The notes: generated by a model not told the origin, from the sequence alone. A stretch of DNA of 53,948 bases from JBDTES01 sp039922435 (GCA_039922435.1 JBDTES010000026.1:1-53948); one strand, 5' to 3'. Positions 35,463 through 43,485 are shown, counted from the first letter of the stretch. A program made the numbers and translations.

Positions 35463-35468
35463 TATACT
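35463..35468 (+). promoter_or_regulatory. -10 element (TATACT), leaderless type
   Basis: TATACT ends 10 nt before the ATG at 35479, with no Shine-Dalgarno sequence. Confidence 0.45.
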
Positions 35469-35478
35469 AATTAAATAC

Positions 35479-36501
35479 ATGGCCAAGACATTTCACCCTA
35501 ACTCAGCGGTTCGAATTTTTGCGATATCGGGGATTGTTACACTAGGTGGATTGCTGGCGGTTTTGATTGGCCTAGGCTCAGCGGCTTTATTAACTACTAT
35601 TGTACTTGTGGTTATAGAAGTGGTTTTTAGTTTTGACAATGCTATTATTAATGCCAAAGTTTTGGAGCGACTTAACCACGCCTGGCAGACGGCTTTTCTG
35701 ACTATTGGAATCGTTATTGCTATTTTTGGAATGCGGCTACTATTTCCACTAGTGATCGTTGGCATAGCGGCTCACCTGAGTATTGGCAATGTTTGGCACT
35801 TAGCCCTGCAACACCCGGACCAGTATGCCGATAAATTACAATTAGCCCACCCACTAATTGCAGCCTTTGGTGGGGCCTTTTTGCTGCTACTAGCGTTAGA
35901 ATTCTTCTTGAACGGTCAACACAAGATATTGTGGTGGGATACGGTTGAGCGTCGTCTAAAACAATTTGGTAGGGTTTGGCTTCCGGCAGTCCTGACCGTA
36001 TTAATTGTTCTTATTCTAGCTAAGCTTAGTAGTGATCATGGTGGCCAGATACTACGGGCCGGGTTGCTCGGTGTGGCAACCTTTATAATTGTTCAACTCC
36101 TGACATCGTTACTATCTCGTAAACAGCCTCACGGTAAACACTTAACCGGCTGGGCAGCTTTCTCTCTATTTATATACTTACAGGTCCTCGATGCCTCGTT
36201 TAGCTTCGACGGTGTTATTGGAGCTTTTGCTATAACTAATAAAGTTGTACTAATTGCAGCAGGGCTTGGCATTGGCGCTCTGTGGGTGCGCAGTATGACT
36301 ATCTTTTTAGTGCGACGTGGTACTTTGGGACAGTATAAATATCTAGAGCACGGGGCTTATTACACTATTACTGTACTGGCCGCCGCGCTCTTACTGAGTC
36401 TATTTGTGGATGTTCCGGACGCTATAACTGGCTTAATTGGTCTGGGTATAATTGGCAGCGCTGTTGTAGCTTCGGTACAGGCAAAACGCGCTACAATATA
36501 G
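35479..36501 (+). CDS. DUF475 (TerC-like) integral membrane protein
   Basis: This 340-residue protein has nine or so membrane helices. The signatures VVFSFDNAIINAKVLERL in the second helix, LDASFSFDGVIGAFAIT in the middle and YLEHGAYYTI near the end define DUF475, a TerC relative. Buried acidic residues in the FSFDN and FSFDG motifs suggest metal ion transport. The exact cation is unknown. Confidence 0.93.
   Translation: MAKTFHPNSAVRIFAISGIVTLGGLLAVLIGLGSAALLTTIVLVVIEVVFSFDNAIINAKVLERLNHAWQTAFLTIGIVIAIFGMRLLFPLVIVGIAAHLSIGNVWHLALQHPDQYADKLQLAHPLIAAFGGAFLLLLALEFFLNGQHKILWWDTVERRLKQFGRVWLPAVLTVLIVLILAKLSSDHGGQILRAGLLGVATFIIVQLLTSLLSRKQPHGKHLTGWAAFSLFIYLQVLDASFSFDGVIGAFAITNKVVLIAAGLGIGALWVRSMTIFLVRRGTLGQYKYLEHGAYYTITVLAAALLLSLFVDVPDAITGLIGLGIIGSAVVASVQAKRATI
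36492..36497 (+). promoter_or_regulatory. -10 element (TACAAT), leaderless type
   Basis: TACAAT ends 11 nt before the ATG at 36509. It lies within the last codons of the upstream DUF475 gene. Confidence 0.45.
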
Positions 36502-36508
36502 TTAGTAG

Positions 36509-37087
36509 ATGGAAGACTTTAGCTTTTTACAAAACTTTTCACCGTTAGTGGCGCCCCTACTTTTAGGTTGCGAATTAGAGCGACGGATTAATGGTGAGCT
36601 ACTACGGGTTCGGATTGTCGAGGTTGAGGCCTATGATCAGGCTGACATGGCCAGTCATAGTTACCGCGGCCGGACGCCTCGCAACGAGGTGATGTTTGGG
36701 CCGGCCGGCCACTTGTATGTCTATTTTACCTATGGGATGCATTACTGCATGAATGTAGTGACAGGATCAGATGGCCATGGTGCCGGCTTGCTAATTCGGG
36801 CAATTGAGCCACTGATTGGAATTGAGACTATCAGGGATAATCGTAATCATAAACCGGACCGTGAGCTGACCAATGGACCCGGCAAAGTTACTCAGGCTCT
36901 CGGGGTTAACCGCGAAATGGCTGGTCACGACCTGCGTAGAGCGCCCCTAAAACTAATTGTGCGGTCTCCATTACCAAGAGACCAGATTGTCCAAACTACC
37001 CGCGTCGGTATAAGTCGGGCTAAAGATGCCGCCTGGCGGTTCTTTATTAAAGATAATAAATGGGTTTCCAAACCTAATAAAATCTGA
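36509..37087 (+). CDS. 3-methyladenine DNA glycosylase (AAG/Mpg family)
   Basis: This 192-residue protein has the AAG/MPG family motifs: VEVEAYDQADMASHSYRG (catalytic Glu region), RNEVMFGPAGHLYVYFTYGMHYCMNVV and LTNGPGKVTQALGV. The family removes alkylated purines from DNA. Length and motif order are typical, and it starts 7 bp after the DUF475 gene. Confidence 0.96.
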   Translation: MEDFSFLQNFSPLVAPLLLGCELERRINGELLRVRIVEVEAYDQADMASHSYRGRTPRNEVMFGPAGHLYVYFTYGMHYCMNVVTGSDGHGAGLLIRAIEPLIGIETIRDNRNHKPDRELTNGPGKVTQALGVNREMAGHDLRRAPLKLIVRSPLPRDQIVQTTRVGISRAKDAAWRFFIKDNKWVSKPNKI

Positions 37088-37130
37088 TTTAAATTCCAAG
37101 TTTTCCAATGAGTTTTGAGTCTAGCTGGAC

Positions 37131-37136
37131 TATAAT
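37131..37136 (+). promoter_or_regulatory. -10 element (TATAAT) for 37180 gene
   Basis: The perfect TATAAT lies 43 nt before the ATG at 37180, giving a leader with a GTGAGG ribosome-binding site at 37165-37170. This is one of the leadered genes. Confidence 0.45.
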
Positions 37137-37179
37137 GAGATAGCACTGTTTGAAGATAACCTAAGTGAGGTAATGATGT

Positions 37180-37419
37180 ATGAGTGATAAAACCGACCAA
37201 CCCCAAGTTAATTTTAATTTTGACCCAATTAAAGTTCCAGTTTTGTACGCCGACACCTATCTGATTGGCTCGAATGATAATATAGTTTCTTTTAACTTTG
37301 CTCAAGGAATTCCGGGGTCCAACCAACAGCAGGTAGTTAGTCGGGTGGCTTTAACTTTTGCTCAGGCCAAAGAGTTTGTTAAGAATCTTAACGATCATAT
37401 TGAGCGTAACGAACTCTAG
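37180..37419 (+). CDS. DUF3467-like small protein
   Basis: This 79-residue soluble protein reads VLYADTYLIGSNDNIVSFNFAQ, then VVSRVALTFAQAKEFVKNLNDHI. A YADT... start, a central beta strand, an SRV strand and a terminal AKEFVKNL helix is the DUF3467 pattern. The function of this family is unknown. The start at 37180 is preferred because an earlier ATG at 37173 opens a frame that stops at once. Confidence 0.75.
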   Translation: MSDKTDQPQVNFNFDPIKVPVLYADTYLIGSNDNIVSFNFAQGIPGSNQQQVVSRVALTFAQAKEFVKNLNDHIERNEL

Positions 37420-37448
37420 TATAACCAGCTTCTTGATTAGGTAGTTAC

Positions 37449-37470
37449 AAGTAAAACATATGTTTTACTT
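37449..37470. repeat. 22-bp perfect palindrome
   Basis: The bases 37449-37470 are perfectly self-complementary around CATATG (left arm AAGTAAAACAT). It sits between the DUF3467-like gene and the convergent DsbA-fold gene. It could serve as a bidirectional terminator, but the stem is AT-rich without a flanking GC block. It could equally be a protein-binding site. Confidence 0.5.
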
Positions 37471-37623
37471 AAACTGGATGAAGTACGTAATTACTCCGTT
37501 AAATAGGATCTTCTTAACGTAAATTAGCTACCGGGTAGGGTAGTTAGTCTGCATATTATATAACATATAAATAGTACTAATCTGTGATATCGTAACCGAT
37601 TCTAGTAAGGTTATTCGTGGTCC

Positions 37624-38244
37624 TTAAGGTATACAGATTGCCGTACTAGCAGTATCAGGGCCAACTCCGTCACGACTACGCTTTAGCTCGTAAAACTCCT
37701 CGGAAGTGGCTAACGTAACTAGGCCATCCCATAAGTCCAGGCTATGGCTAACACTTGGTAGCTTTAATAAGACTGGTCCGAAGTAGCCCGACCGTTTACC
37801 GTCTTTGTTAAAGATTATAATAGGTACGCCGACGTCATTACCGACAACTTCAAGGGCCGAGTTTATGCTGGCCTCTAACTCGCTATCTAACGAAGTTTCG
37901 TCAGCATATTTTAATAAAGCTTGGTCTAGATTTTGCTCTTTTAGAACTTGTTTAATGACGTTGTCGCCATAAGCTTCGCCCAAGACGTGCCTTTGAGTAC
38001 CGAAGGCCGAATATAGCTCACCCATATCGCCACCTTGTTTGCTAGCCGCTAAAATTACACGTAGAATTCGGTGAGCCGGTAAATGGCCGCCACTAGTTCT
38101 TGCTAGTTCATCGTTTTTTATAGCCAAGCTAAATGGCCGCCAAGTTATGTTAATATCTGGTCGGTTGTTTTTAACGGTAATTAGCCAGCGGCTGGTTATC
38201 CAGCAATAAGGGCAACTGGGATCAAAATAAAATTCTACATCCAT
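37624..38244 (-). CDS. DsbA-fold oxidoreductase, Rv2466c-like
   Basis: This 206-residue protein has no signal peptide, so it is cytoplasmic. The active site reads DPSCPYCWITSRW (C11 and C14), followed by a helical insertion and VGNDVGVPIIIFN with the cis-proline, then GYFGPVLLKLP and EEFYELKRSRDG. The residue order follows Mycobacterium Rv2466c, a mycothiol-dependent DsbA-like reductase, very closely. A CPYC motif suits reductive or redox-coupled chemistry. The thiol cofactor available in this host is unknown. Confidence 0.85.
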   Translation of the reverse strand: MDVEFYFDPSCPYCWITSRWLITVKNNRPDINITWRPFSLAIKNDELARTSGGHLPAHRILRVILAASKQGGDMGELYSAFGTQRHVLGEAYGDNVIKQVLKEQNLDQALLKYADETSLDSELEASINSALEVVGNDVGVPIIIFNKDGKRSGYFGPVLLKLPSVSHSLDLWDGLVTLATSEEFYELKRSRDGVGPDTASTAICIP

Positions 38245-38288
38245 GAGTTACATTATAGGCTTCGGCTTCATGTATCTCAACTAGGGTA

Positions 38289-38534
38289 CTATTTATGTCC
38301 CTTGTTTTTCTTTAGACGCTTCTTCTTCGAGTGTTGGCGTAAAAGCTCAAAGCCACCGGCTTGAGCAGCGTTTAGACCAGCCCAGCTAGCAAGAACAATG
38401 TTTGGACCCGGAATTACGGCCGCAACGCCGGCGATTGCTAGTGCACCTAGAGCATTAACGTCACGGCCCCAGCGGCTCAATTTCTCTGCACCGGATTCGG
38501 CTGGCTGTTTCTTGGGAACTTTTTCGTGGTTCAT
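38289..38534 (-). CDS. Small membrane protein, hypothetical
   Basis: This 81-residue protein has a polar N-terminus, one hydrophobic region (ALGALAIAGVAAVIPGPNIVLASWAG, about residues 30-55, possibly a hairpin) and a very basic C-terminus (RQHSKKKRLKKNKG). The ATG at 38534 is chosen because a TACTAT -10 element ends 6 nt upstream; a further upstream ATG at 38609 precedes this promoter. I suspect it belongs to an uncharacterised family seen in related genomes. Confidence 0.65.
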   Translation of the reverse strand: MNHEKVPKKQPAESGAEKLSRWGRDVNALGALAIAGVAAVIPGPNIVLASWAGLNAAQAGGFELLRQHSKKKRLKKNKGHK

Positions 38535-38540
38535 AAATTT

Positions 38541-38546
38541 ATAGTA
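38541..38546 (-). promoter_or_regulatory. -10 element (TACTAT), leaderless type
   Basis: On the minus strand, TACTAT ends 6 nt before the ATG at 38534, with no Shine-Dalgarno sequence. It decides that gene's start. Confidence 0.4.
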
Positions 38547-38582
38547 CTGGTTCGAGTTATATTTTGATATTTTATTATGACA

Positions 38583-38609
38583 GTGGCGGCCAAGTAATAT
38601 GGCCGCCAC
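38583..38609 (-). terminator. GC-rich perfect hairpin
   Basis: GTGGCGGCC (38583-38591) pairs perfectly with GGCCGCCAC (38601-38609) around a 9-nt loop. On the minus strand it follows the 35-residue ORF and precedes the small membrane protein gene. No T-run is present on either side, so termination is likely but not of the textbook type. Confidence 0.5.
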
Positions 38610-38645
38610 CTTAAAGCTTTAGAAGCTAATTGTAGTAGCAGATTG

Positions 38646-38753
38646 CTACAACGTGAATCCACTGTACTGGGTAATATCGTCAGTGGCAGAATCCATTATG
38701 CGCCGGTCGGCTTTAGCTACTTCGTCCCATCTAATCTGTTGAATCTTTGGCAT
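38646..38753 (-). CDS. 35-residue small protein with strong RBS
   Basis: The reading frame from ATG (38753) to TAG (38646-38648) starts MPKIQQIRWDEVAKADRR and ends DDITQYSGFTL. It has a near-perfect Shine-Dalgarno GGAGGT, 7 nt before the ATG, the best in the window. A -10-like TACTAT (38782-38787) lies about 22 nt upstream of the Shine-Dalgarno, and a strong GC hairpin follows. It is acidic-basic mixed with no membrane segment. No function is recognised; length and signals suggest a real short protein or a leader peptide. Confidence 0.6.
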   Translation of the reverse strand: MPKIQQIRWDEVAKADRRIMDSATDDITQYSGFTL

Positions 38754-38841
38754 CTGATTTACCTCCTCAATTAGTCCTCTTATAGTACGGTTGACTATGT
38801 TTCTGCGCTGTAAAAATTCTTGCAGACAAGCTAATGGTTAA

Positions 38842-39258
38842 CTAGACCGAGCAGGCTGCACATAGGCCGGACAGCTCTAATTGGTGGCTGCGCATCTTGA
38901 AACCTTTGGTCTCTGATATTTCACTTAGACGTTTCTCAAGGATTGAATCCTCGGCCAAGATTATGGTTTGACCACAGTTATCACAGGTGGCGTGGTGATG
39001 ATGAACATGGAATTCATTAGTCAGCTCAAGCTTGTATTTCCAGCCAGTCTGAAGTCGTTGGATTATACCGAGCTTCTCAAATAGAGTCACGATACGGTAA
39101 ATACTGGCCCGATTGACGCTAGGACAGATAGTAACAAGCTGAGCCATCGTTTGGGGCTCCTTATATTGCATGGCCCCGAGTACTAGCAAGCGAGGCCGAG
39201 TTAGGTTTAGGCCTTTGCCCTGGAGTGTTTTCTGAAGCTGTTCGGCTACATTTGTCAT
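38842..39258 (-). CDS. Fur-family metalloregulator, possibly Zur
   Basis: This 138-residue protein has the Fur fold: winged helix (TRPRLLVLGAM, then VNRASIYRIVTLFEKLGII) and a C-terminal metal-binding domain with HVHHHHATCDNCG (C92, C95) and CAAC (C133, C136) for structural zinc. The ATG at 39258 is preferred to an in-frame upstream start at 39339, because it follows a TATTAT -10 with a 10-nt gap. It is divergent from a ZIP metal transporter, which suggests a zinc-responsive regulator (Zur), but iron or manganese cannot be ruled out. Confidence 0.88.
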   Translation of the reverse strand: MTNVAEQLQKTLQGKGLNLTRPRLLVLGAMQYKEPQTMAQLVTICPSVNRASIYRIVTLFEKLGIIQRLQTGWKYKLELTNEFHVHHHHATCDNCGQTIILAEDSILEKRLSEISETKGFKMRSHQLELSGLCAACSV

Positions 39259-39263
39259 TGTAG

Positions 39264-39302
39264 TTGCAATAATATAACAAATTGCGACATATTTGCAATA
39301 AT
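39264..39302. promoter_or_regulatory. Candidate Fur/Zur operator array
   Basis: TTGCAATAAT occurs twice in direct orientation (39264-39273 and 39293-39302), 29 bp apart, with an inverted ATTGC at 39281-39285 between them. This makes inverted GCAAT/ATTGC pairs at 39266-39285 and 39281-39299. The array overlaps the -10 of the regulator gene and lies upstream of the divergent ZIP gene, where a Fur-family protein would be expected to bind. Confidence 0.55.
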
Positions 39303-39355
39303 AATCATATTTAGCGCAAACTAAGTCTAGCAATGACAAAACTTAAATTCTAAAT

Positions 39356-40078
39356 ATGACGGCTATATTCCTATCATTTATAACGTTTTTCTCGACACTG
39401 GCCGGCGGTCTAGTAGCACTTAGGAGTCGAGACAGATTGCATCGGCTGCTCGGTTTCACGGCCGGTGTAGTTATTGGGGTGGTAGCGTTTGATTTGCTGC
39501 CAGAGATTTTTGCCTCACTTGGCCACGGCTTGAGTCCGCGTCTGGCTATGGTGGCTTTGGTGGCTGGGTTCTTAGTTTTTCATATTGTTGAAAAATCTAT
39601 TTTAATACATCATTCTCAGGAGCATGATTATCCGGCCCATCGCCACCCCCAAGTAGGTATGGCTAGTGCATTGGCTCTAGCTGGCCATAGTTTCCTAGAT
39701 GGACTAGGGATTGGGCTGGGCTTTCAGGTTGGTACCACGGTCGGTATCGCCGTAGCTATTGCCGTGATTGCTCATGATTTCTCGGACGGGCTAAATACCG
39801 TAACTCTGATGTTACTTAACAAGAATAACCGCCGAAAAGCCATCATGATGTTGTTTCTAGACGCCATTGCGCCTGTTATTGGTGCAATTGTGGGGACTCT
39901 GATTAATATATCAGAAGCCGGCCTGACGCTATACCTGAGTTTCTTTGCTGGCTTTTTGCTCTACATTGGGGCCAGCGAAATTCTGCCAGAAGCCCACAGC
40001 AAACATTCTAGCTACATAACCATACTCTTAACGATTCTGGGCGCAGCACTTATGTACGTGGTAACTCTCATCGTCTAA
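39356..40078 (+). CDS. ZIP family metal transporter
   Basis: This 240-residue protein has seven to eight membrane helices. The two ZIP metal-site helices carry the motifs GHSFLDGLGIGLGF (H-x-x-x-D-G) and HDFSDGLNTVTLML (HD-x-x-D-G), and a histidine-containing loop (HHSQEHDYPAHRH) lies between helices 3 and 4. ZIP proteins bring zinc or related divalent metal into the cytoplasm. It is divergent from the Fur-family regulator. A TAAATT hexamer ends 6 nt before the ATG. Confidence 0.93.
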   Translation: MTAIFLSFITFFSTLAGGLVALRSRDRLHRLLGFTAGVVIGVVAFDLLPEIFASLGHGLSPRLAMVALVAGFLVFHIVEKSILIHHSQEHDYPAHRHPQVGMASALALAGHSFLDGLGIGLGFQVGTTVGIAVAIAVIAHDFSDGLNTVTLMLLNKNNRRKAIMMLFLDAIAPVIGAIVGTLINISEAGLTLYLSFFAGFLLYIGASEILPEAHSKHSSYITILLTILGAALMYVVTLIV

Positions 40079-40091
40079 TTAGTTTAGATGG

Positions 40092-40097
40092 TACAAT
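40092..40097 (+). promoter_or_regulatory. -10 element (TACAAT), leaderless type, for rmuC
   Basis: TACAAT ends 6 nt before the ATG at 40104, with no Shine-Dalgarno sequence. Confidence 0.5.
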
Positions 40098-40103
40098 TGA
40101 ATC

Positions 40104-41159
40104 ATGATTGTAGCGGTAATAGTTTTAGGGGTGTTGGTGCTGGCTTTGCTGGGCTTTGTGTTTAAACAGCAGGCTGGTCCGAAAACGGATAGCAGTAGCG
40201 CTCTACTTATCAAACAAGACTTAACTAAACTAAGTAATGATATCACCAGTCTTAAGGATGGCTTGCAAAAGCAAATGAGTGAGCAGATGGGGCAGAGCAG
40301 TCAATTAGTGACGGCTCAATTGCAGGCGAGCACCAAGCTTATTACTGATGTGACTCAGAAGTTAACCGAACTCGATAAAACCAATAAGAGTGTTGGCGAT
40401 ATCGCTGGCGAACTCAAGACACTCCAGAATGTCCTCCAAAACCCTAAGCAACGAGGCGTACTGGGCGAGTTCTATCTGGAGCAGATTCTTAAGAACGTTC
40501 TGCCCCCCGGCTCTTTTGAGCTACAGTACAAACTGGGGGAAGGTTTAATTGTCGATGCCGTCGTTAAAATAGATGATAAAGTTCTGCCAATCGACAGCAA
40601 GTTTAGCTTAGAGAATTATAATCGTTTGATAGACGCCAAAGAAGCTGATCGACCGGCTCTCGAGCGGGCGCTTAAAGAAGATTTAAAGCGGCGGATTGAT
40701 GAAACCAGTAAATATATCTTGCCCGGTAAGGGTACGCTAGATCAGGCTCTAATGTTTATACCAAGTGAAGCAATTTATTATGATTTACTAGCTAATAAAG
40801 TGGGTATTAGTAACGTTTCTGGGCGTAATCTTATTCAATATGCGTCAGTCGACAAGCGAGTAACAATCGTTGGGCCGAGTACGCTGGCCGCTATGCTCCA
40901 GACCATCGTTCAAGGTTTGCGCTCGATCGAAATACACCGTGATACCGAAAAGATTCGCAAGAATATTGAGCAGCTTAGTAAACACCTGGTGGCTCATAAC
41001 GGCTACATGCAGAAGCTTGGCAGCAGTCTGAGTACGACGGTTGGTCATTACAACACCACTTATAAAGAACTGGGCAAAATTGATAGAGATATTGTTAAGA
41101 TTACCGATGTTGCGCCGTCGGTTGAACCGCAAACGCTGGAACGTCCTAATATCGAGTAG
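40104..41159 (+). CDS. rmuC: DNA recombination protein RmuC family
   Basis: This 351-residue protein has an N-terminal membrane anchor (VAVIVLGVLVLALLGFVF), a coiled coil (residues about 30-110), and the RmuC nuclease-like domain (QRGVLGEFYLEQILKNVLPP, VDAVVKIDDKVLPIDSKF, MFIPSEAIYYDLL, YASVDKRVTIVGPSTLAAML). RmuC limits inversions at short inverted repeats; its core belongs to the PD-(D/E)XK-like group. Confidence 0.96.
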   Translation: MIVAVIVLGVLVLALLGFVFKQQAGPKTDSSSALLIKQDLTKLSNDITSLKDGLQKQMSEQMGQSSQLVTAQLQASTKLITDVTQKLTELDKTNKSVGDIAGELKTLQNVLQNPKQRGVLGEFYLEQILKNVLPPGSFELQYKLGEGLIVDAVVKIDDKVLPIDSKFSLENYNRLIDAKEADRPALERALKEDLKRRIDETSKYILPGKGTLDQALMFIPSEAIYYDLLANKVGISNVSGRNLIQYASVDKRVTIVGPSTLAAMLQTIVQGLRSIEIHRDTEKIRKNIEQLSKHLVAHNGYMQKLGSSLSTTVGHYNTTYKELGKIDRDIVKITDVAPSVEPQTLERPNIE

Positions 41160-41237
41160 AGATTCTAATTATCCTCTGAGGGTAGAGATTTAAACGGGGA
41201 CTCAGATCTTTAGGTAGATTAGGTGGTTAGAAATAAA

Positions 41238-42626
41238 CTAAGATTTAAGAAGGTCGATTACCAGGGCGGCTGTCCAAGAAAAGTTAGGCGCGCCAAGCGG
41301 CTCAGCTGTATTTGGGTCGAAATATTCTGACATACCACTTTTGGCTACCATCTCTAGGGTTGTTTCGGTGAGGGCGGCAGCGTGGTCCTTAAAACCGTAG
41401 CGCTTCAGACCGTCGATAATAAGCCAGTTGGTATTGACCCAAGATGGCCCTTGCCAGTAGCGCTCGGGGTCAAATACTGGTGAATTTAGAGGTGTACTAG
41501 GTACTGGATAGCTTGGCCCAAAGATATGCTCGTTTTCGAGCAACTGGACTAGTTCTTTGGCGCGCGCCGCCGTAATAGTTCCAGCGTACAGCGGCATTAG
41601 GGTGGCGATTGACGGCTCCTTTAGTAACCTATGAGTAATGAAGTCGCGCGAAAAGTAATTTTGAGAATATGGGTCCCACAACTCCTCTAGGGCTTTTCTT
41701 GTCTTAGCTATACTTTGTAATAAATCTCCTGGTAGTTCGTGTCTAATAGTCTTGGCGATGTGTTCCAGGCACTCGTTAGCCCGTATTAAAATGCTATTGA
41801 AGTTTAGGTCTTCGATGGCAAATAGTGAATGGTCGAGAATACGTTCAATATCGTAGCCTTTGCGGCGTAGACGCCGCTGAGCATCAAATAATGCCAATAC
41901 TTCGATAGTGGAGAAGCGTTGACCAGGCGGAATGTAGTGCGTATCTCGACGGAAAATATTTACCACTTTGTCTAGATGGGTGTCGCGCAGGACTCGGACC
42001 CACCACGGTAGCATATGGTCGTGTAGTTCAGCCATCCACGGTGGCGTGTTGTCGAGCCCAGTCTCCCAAGGGTGAATCTGAAGGGTTAAGCCTTCTTTGT
42101 GTGGGTCACGTTCGGTGTAGAGCCACTCATGGTAGGCTACGATAGCCGGTAAGACCATTTTGTACCAGCTACGTCTTTCGGCTATATTCAGCTTTTCGCC
42201 GATTCTCATAACAGCTTCGGCTAGCATTGGTGGTTGAGTTATACCACTAGTGGCCACATCATCTGGTGAGAATGGGTTGACCCAGCTTCGCCAGACGTTA
42301 CGGTCGCGTCGATACTTGGGCTCTGGACTAAAAATCATATTTGGCAGCATACCGTTACTCCATTGGCCGCGCAGCAGGCTAAGGATTTCCATTTTAGCTC
42401 GGTCGACATCGATATGACGCCAGCCAATGGCTATAAAACAACTGTCCCATAACCACTGGTGTGGATACAAATTCTCAGCTGGAATTGTATAATTACCTCG
42501 GTCGTTAGCCCTCAGCACTTCAGTGGCCTCCGTCAGTAGGTCGATTGGCTGATCTGGCATATCTGGATTGGCAGTTTCTGGGTCTTCTAGGGATTTGTCT
42601 GTATTATTGTTTATCTCGTCGCTCAT
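41238..42626 (-). CDS. MGH1-like glycoside hydrolase (GH63-type)
   Basis: This 462-residue protein has no signal peptide. The (alpha/alpha)6 hydrolase features include YPHQWLWDSCFIAIGWRHID, GMLPNMIFSP, HPWETGLDNTPPW and SPVFDPERYWQGPSWVNTNWLI, which place it with the mannosylglycerate-hydrolase/GH63-like group. Acidic residues in WETG and WDSC are candidate catalytic or binding residues. The substrate is probably a small alpha-glucoside or glycerate glycoside. The ATG at 42626 is preferred, as a TATACT -10 lies 11 nt upstream; the ATG at 42659 is upstream of the promoter. Confidence 0.85.
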   Translation of the reverse strand: MSDEINNNTDKSLEDPETANPDMPDQPIDLLTEATEVLRANDRGNYTIPAENLYPHQWLWDSCFIAIGWRHIDVDRAKMEILSLLRGQWSNGMLPNMIFSPEPKYRRDRNVWRSWVNPFSPDDVATSGITQPPMLAEAVMRIGEKLNIAERRSWYKMVLPAIVAYHEWLYTERDPHKEGLTLQIHPWETGLDNTPPWMAELHDHMLPWWVRVLRDTHLDKVVNIFRRDTHYIPPGQRFSTIEVLALFDAQRRLRRKGYDIERILDHSLFAIEDLNFNSILIRANECLEHIAKTIRHELPGDLLQSIAKTRKALEELWDPYSQNYFSRDFITHRLLKEPSIATLMPLYAGTITAARAKELVQLLENEHIFGPSYPVPSTPLNSPVFDPERYWQGPSWVNTNWLIIDGLKRYGFKDHAAALTETTLEMVAKSGMSEYFDPNTAEPLGAPNFSWTAALVIDLLKS

Positions 42627-42637
42627 GCTTGTACTAA

Positions 42638-42643
42638 AGTATA
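42638..42643 (-). promoter_or_regulatory. -10 element (TATACT), leaderless type
   Basis: On the minus strand, TATACT ends 11 nt before the ATG at 42626. It decides that gene's start. Confidence 0.45.
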
Positions 42644-42709
42644 CCGTATCTTGGTGCATGACTACTAGTTTTGTTTGCCGAAAGTTACGTTTTATGGTAA
42701 TAATTAAAT

Positions 42710-43405
42710 ATGAATTATCCTGAGCAGTTTGTAATCAGCGAAAATCCTGAGATTGTTGAAGTTATTTCGCTAGGTGATACGATGATGCAAGATCGATACG
42801 GCAAACAGGGCGAGCGTCCCCTTGCTTACCACTGCGAAATACATAGTCGGGATGTTGCTGAAGATGCTATGGCTATGATGGCTTACGCTGGGCGTTCACA
42901 GAGGTTGATTGGTTTAATGGGTATAGCTGGAACGTACCACGATATCGAGCATAGTCTTAGTAATGGTGATAACGAGCGGGCTAGCGCGGACGTAGCTGTT
43001 CGCGAGATGGATAAAATTGGTGGCTTTAGTTTAGAAGAGAAAGGTTTAGTTTATTATGGAATCCTAGCGACTATTACGAAAGTAGATTCCAATGGCAAAG
43101 TAAGCCAATCTCCTCGTTTGCATGTTTTTACCGACGAAGTTGTGGCCGATGCCGATTTAGCCCACTTAGGAAAGCCGACTGATATCTTTTTAGCTGCTGG
43201 TGATCGTTTGTTTAAGGAACGGTATCCGGGTAGCCCACTTAACGGCCCCGAATATGCTGCATTCGACAAATTTCAGCTTGATTTTATACGAGGCCACCGG
43301 TTTTATACATTACAGGCCGATTTACTATTTCCGACTGTCAACCAGAGAGCTAATATTTGCGCCATAAAACAGCGGATTGCAGACCGCACGATTAATCCCG
43401 GTTAA
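42710..43405 (+). CDS. HD-domain phosphohydrolase-like protein
   Basis: This 231-residue protein contains YHCEIHSRDVAEDAMAM (first His ligand) and GIAGTYHDIEHS (the HD pair) in the order of HD-superfamily metal phosphohydrolases, with a later Asp in VVADADLAHLG. It is soluble. The substrate is not determined; HD proteins act on nucleotides or signalling nucleotides. An AT-rich TAATAA element ends 6 nt before the start. Confidence 0.8.
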   Translation: MNYPEQFVISENPEIVEVISLGDTMMQDRYGKQGERPLAYHCEIHSRDVAEDAMAMMAYAGRSQRLIGLMGIAGTYHDIEHSLSNGDNERASADVAVREMDKIGGFSLEEKGLVYYGILATITKVDSNGKVSQSPRLHVFTDEVVADADLAHLGKPTDIFLAAGDRLFKERYPGSPLNGPEYAAFDKFQLDFIRGHRFYTLQADLLFPTVNQRANICAIKQRIADRTINPG

Positions 43406-43485
43406 ATCTGAACTCGTAGAGCCAATTCCTCCGCCTGTCGGGGTTAACCGTAAGGGCTGTATCTTTAATTATAGTTGCAGGTTCT

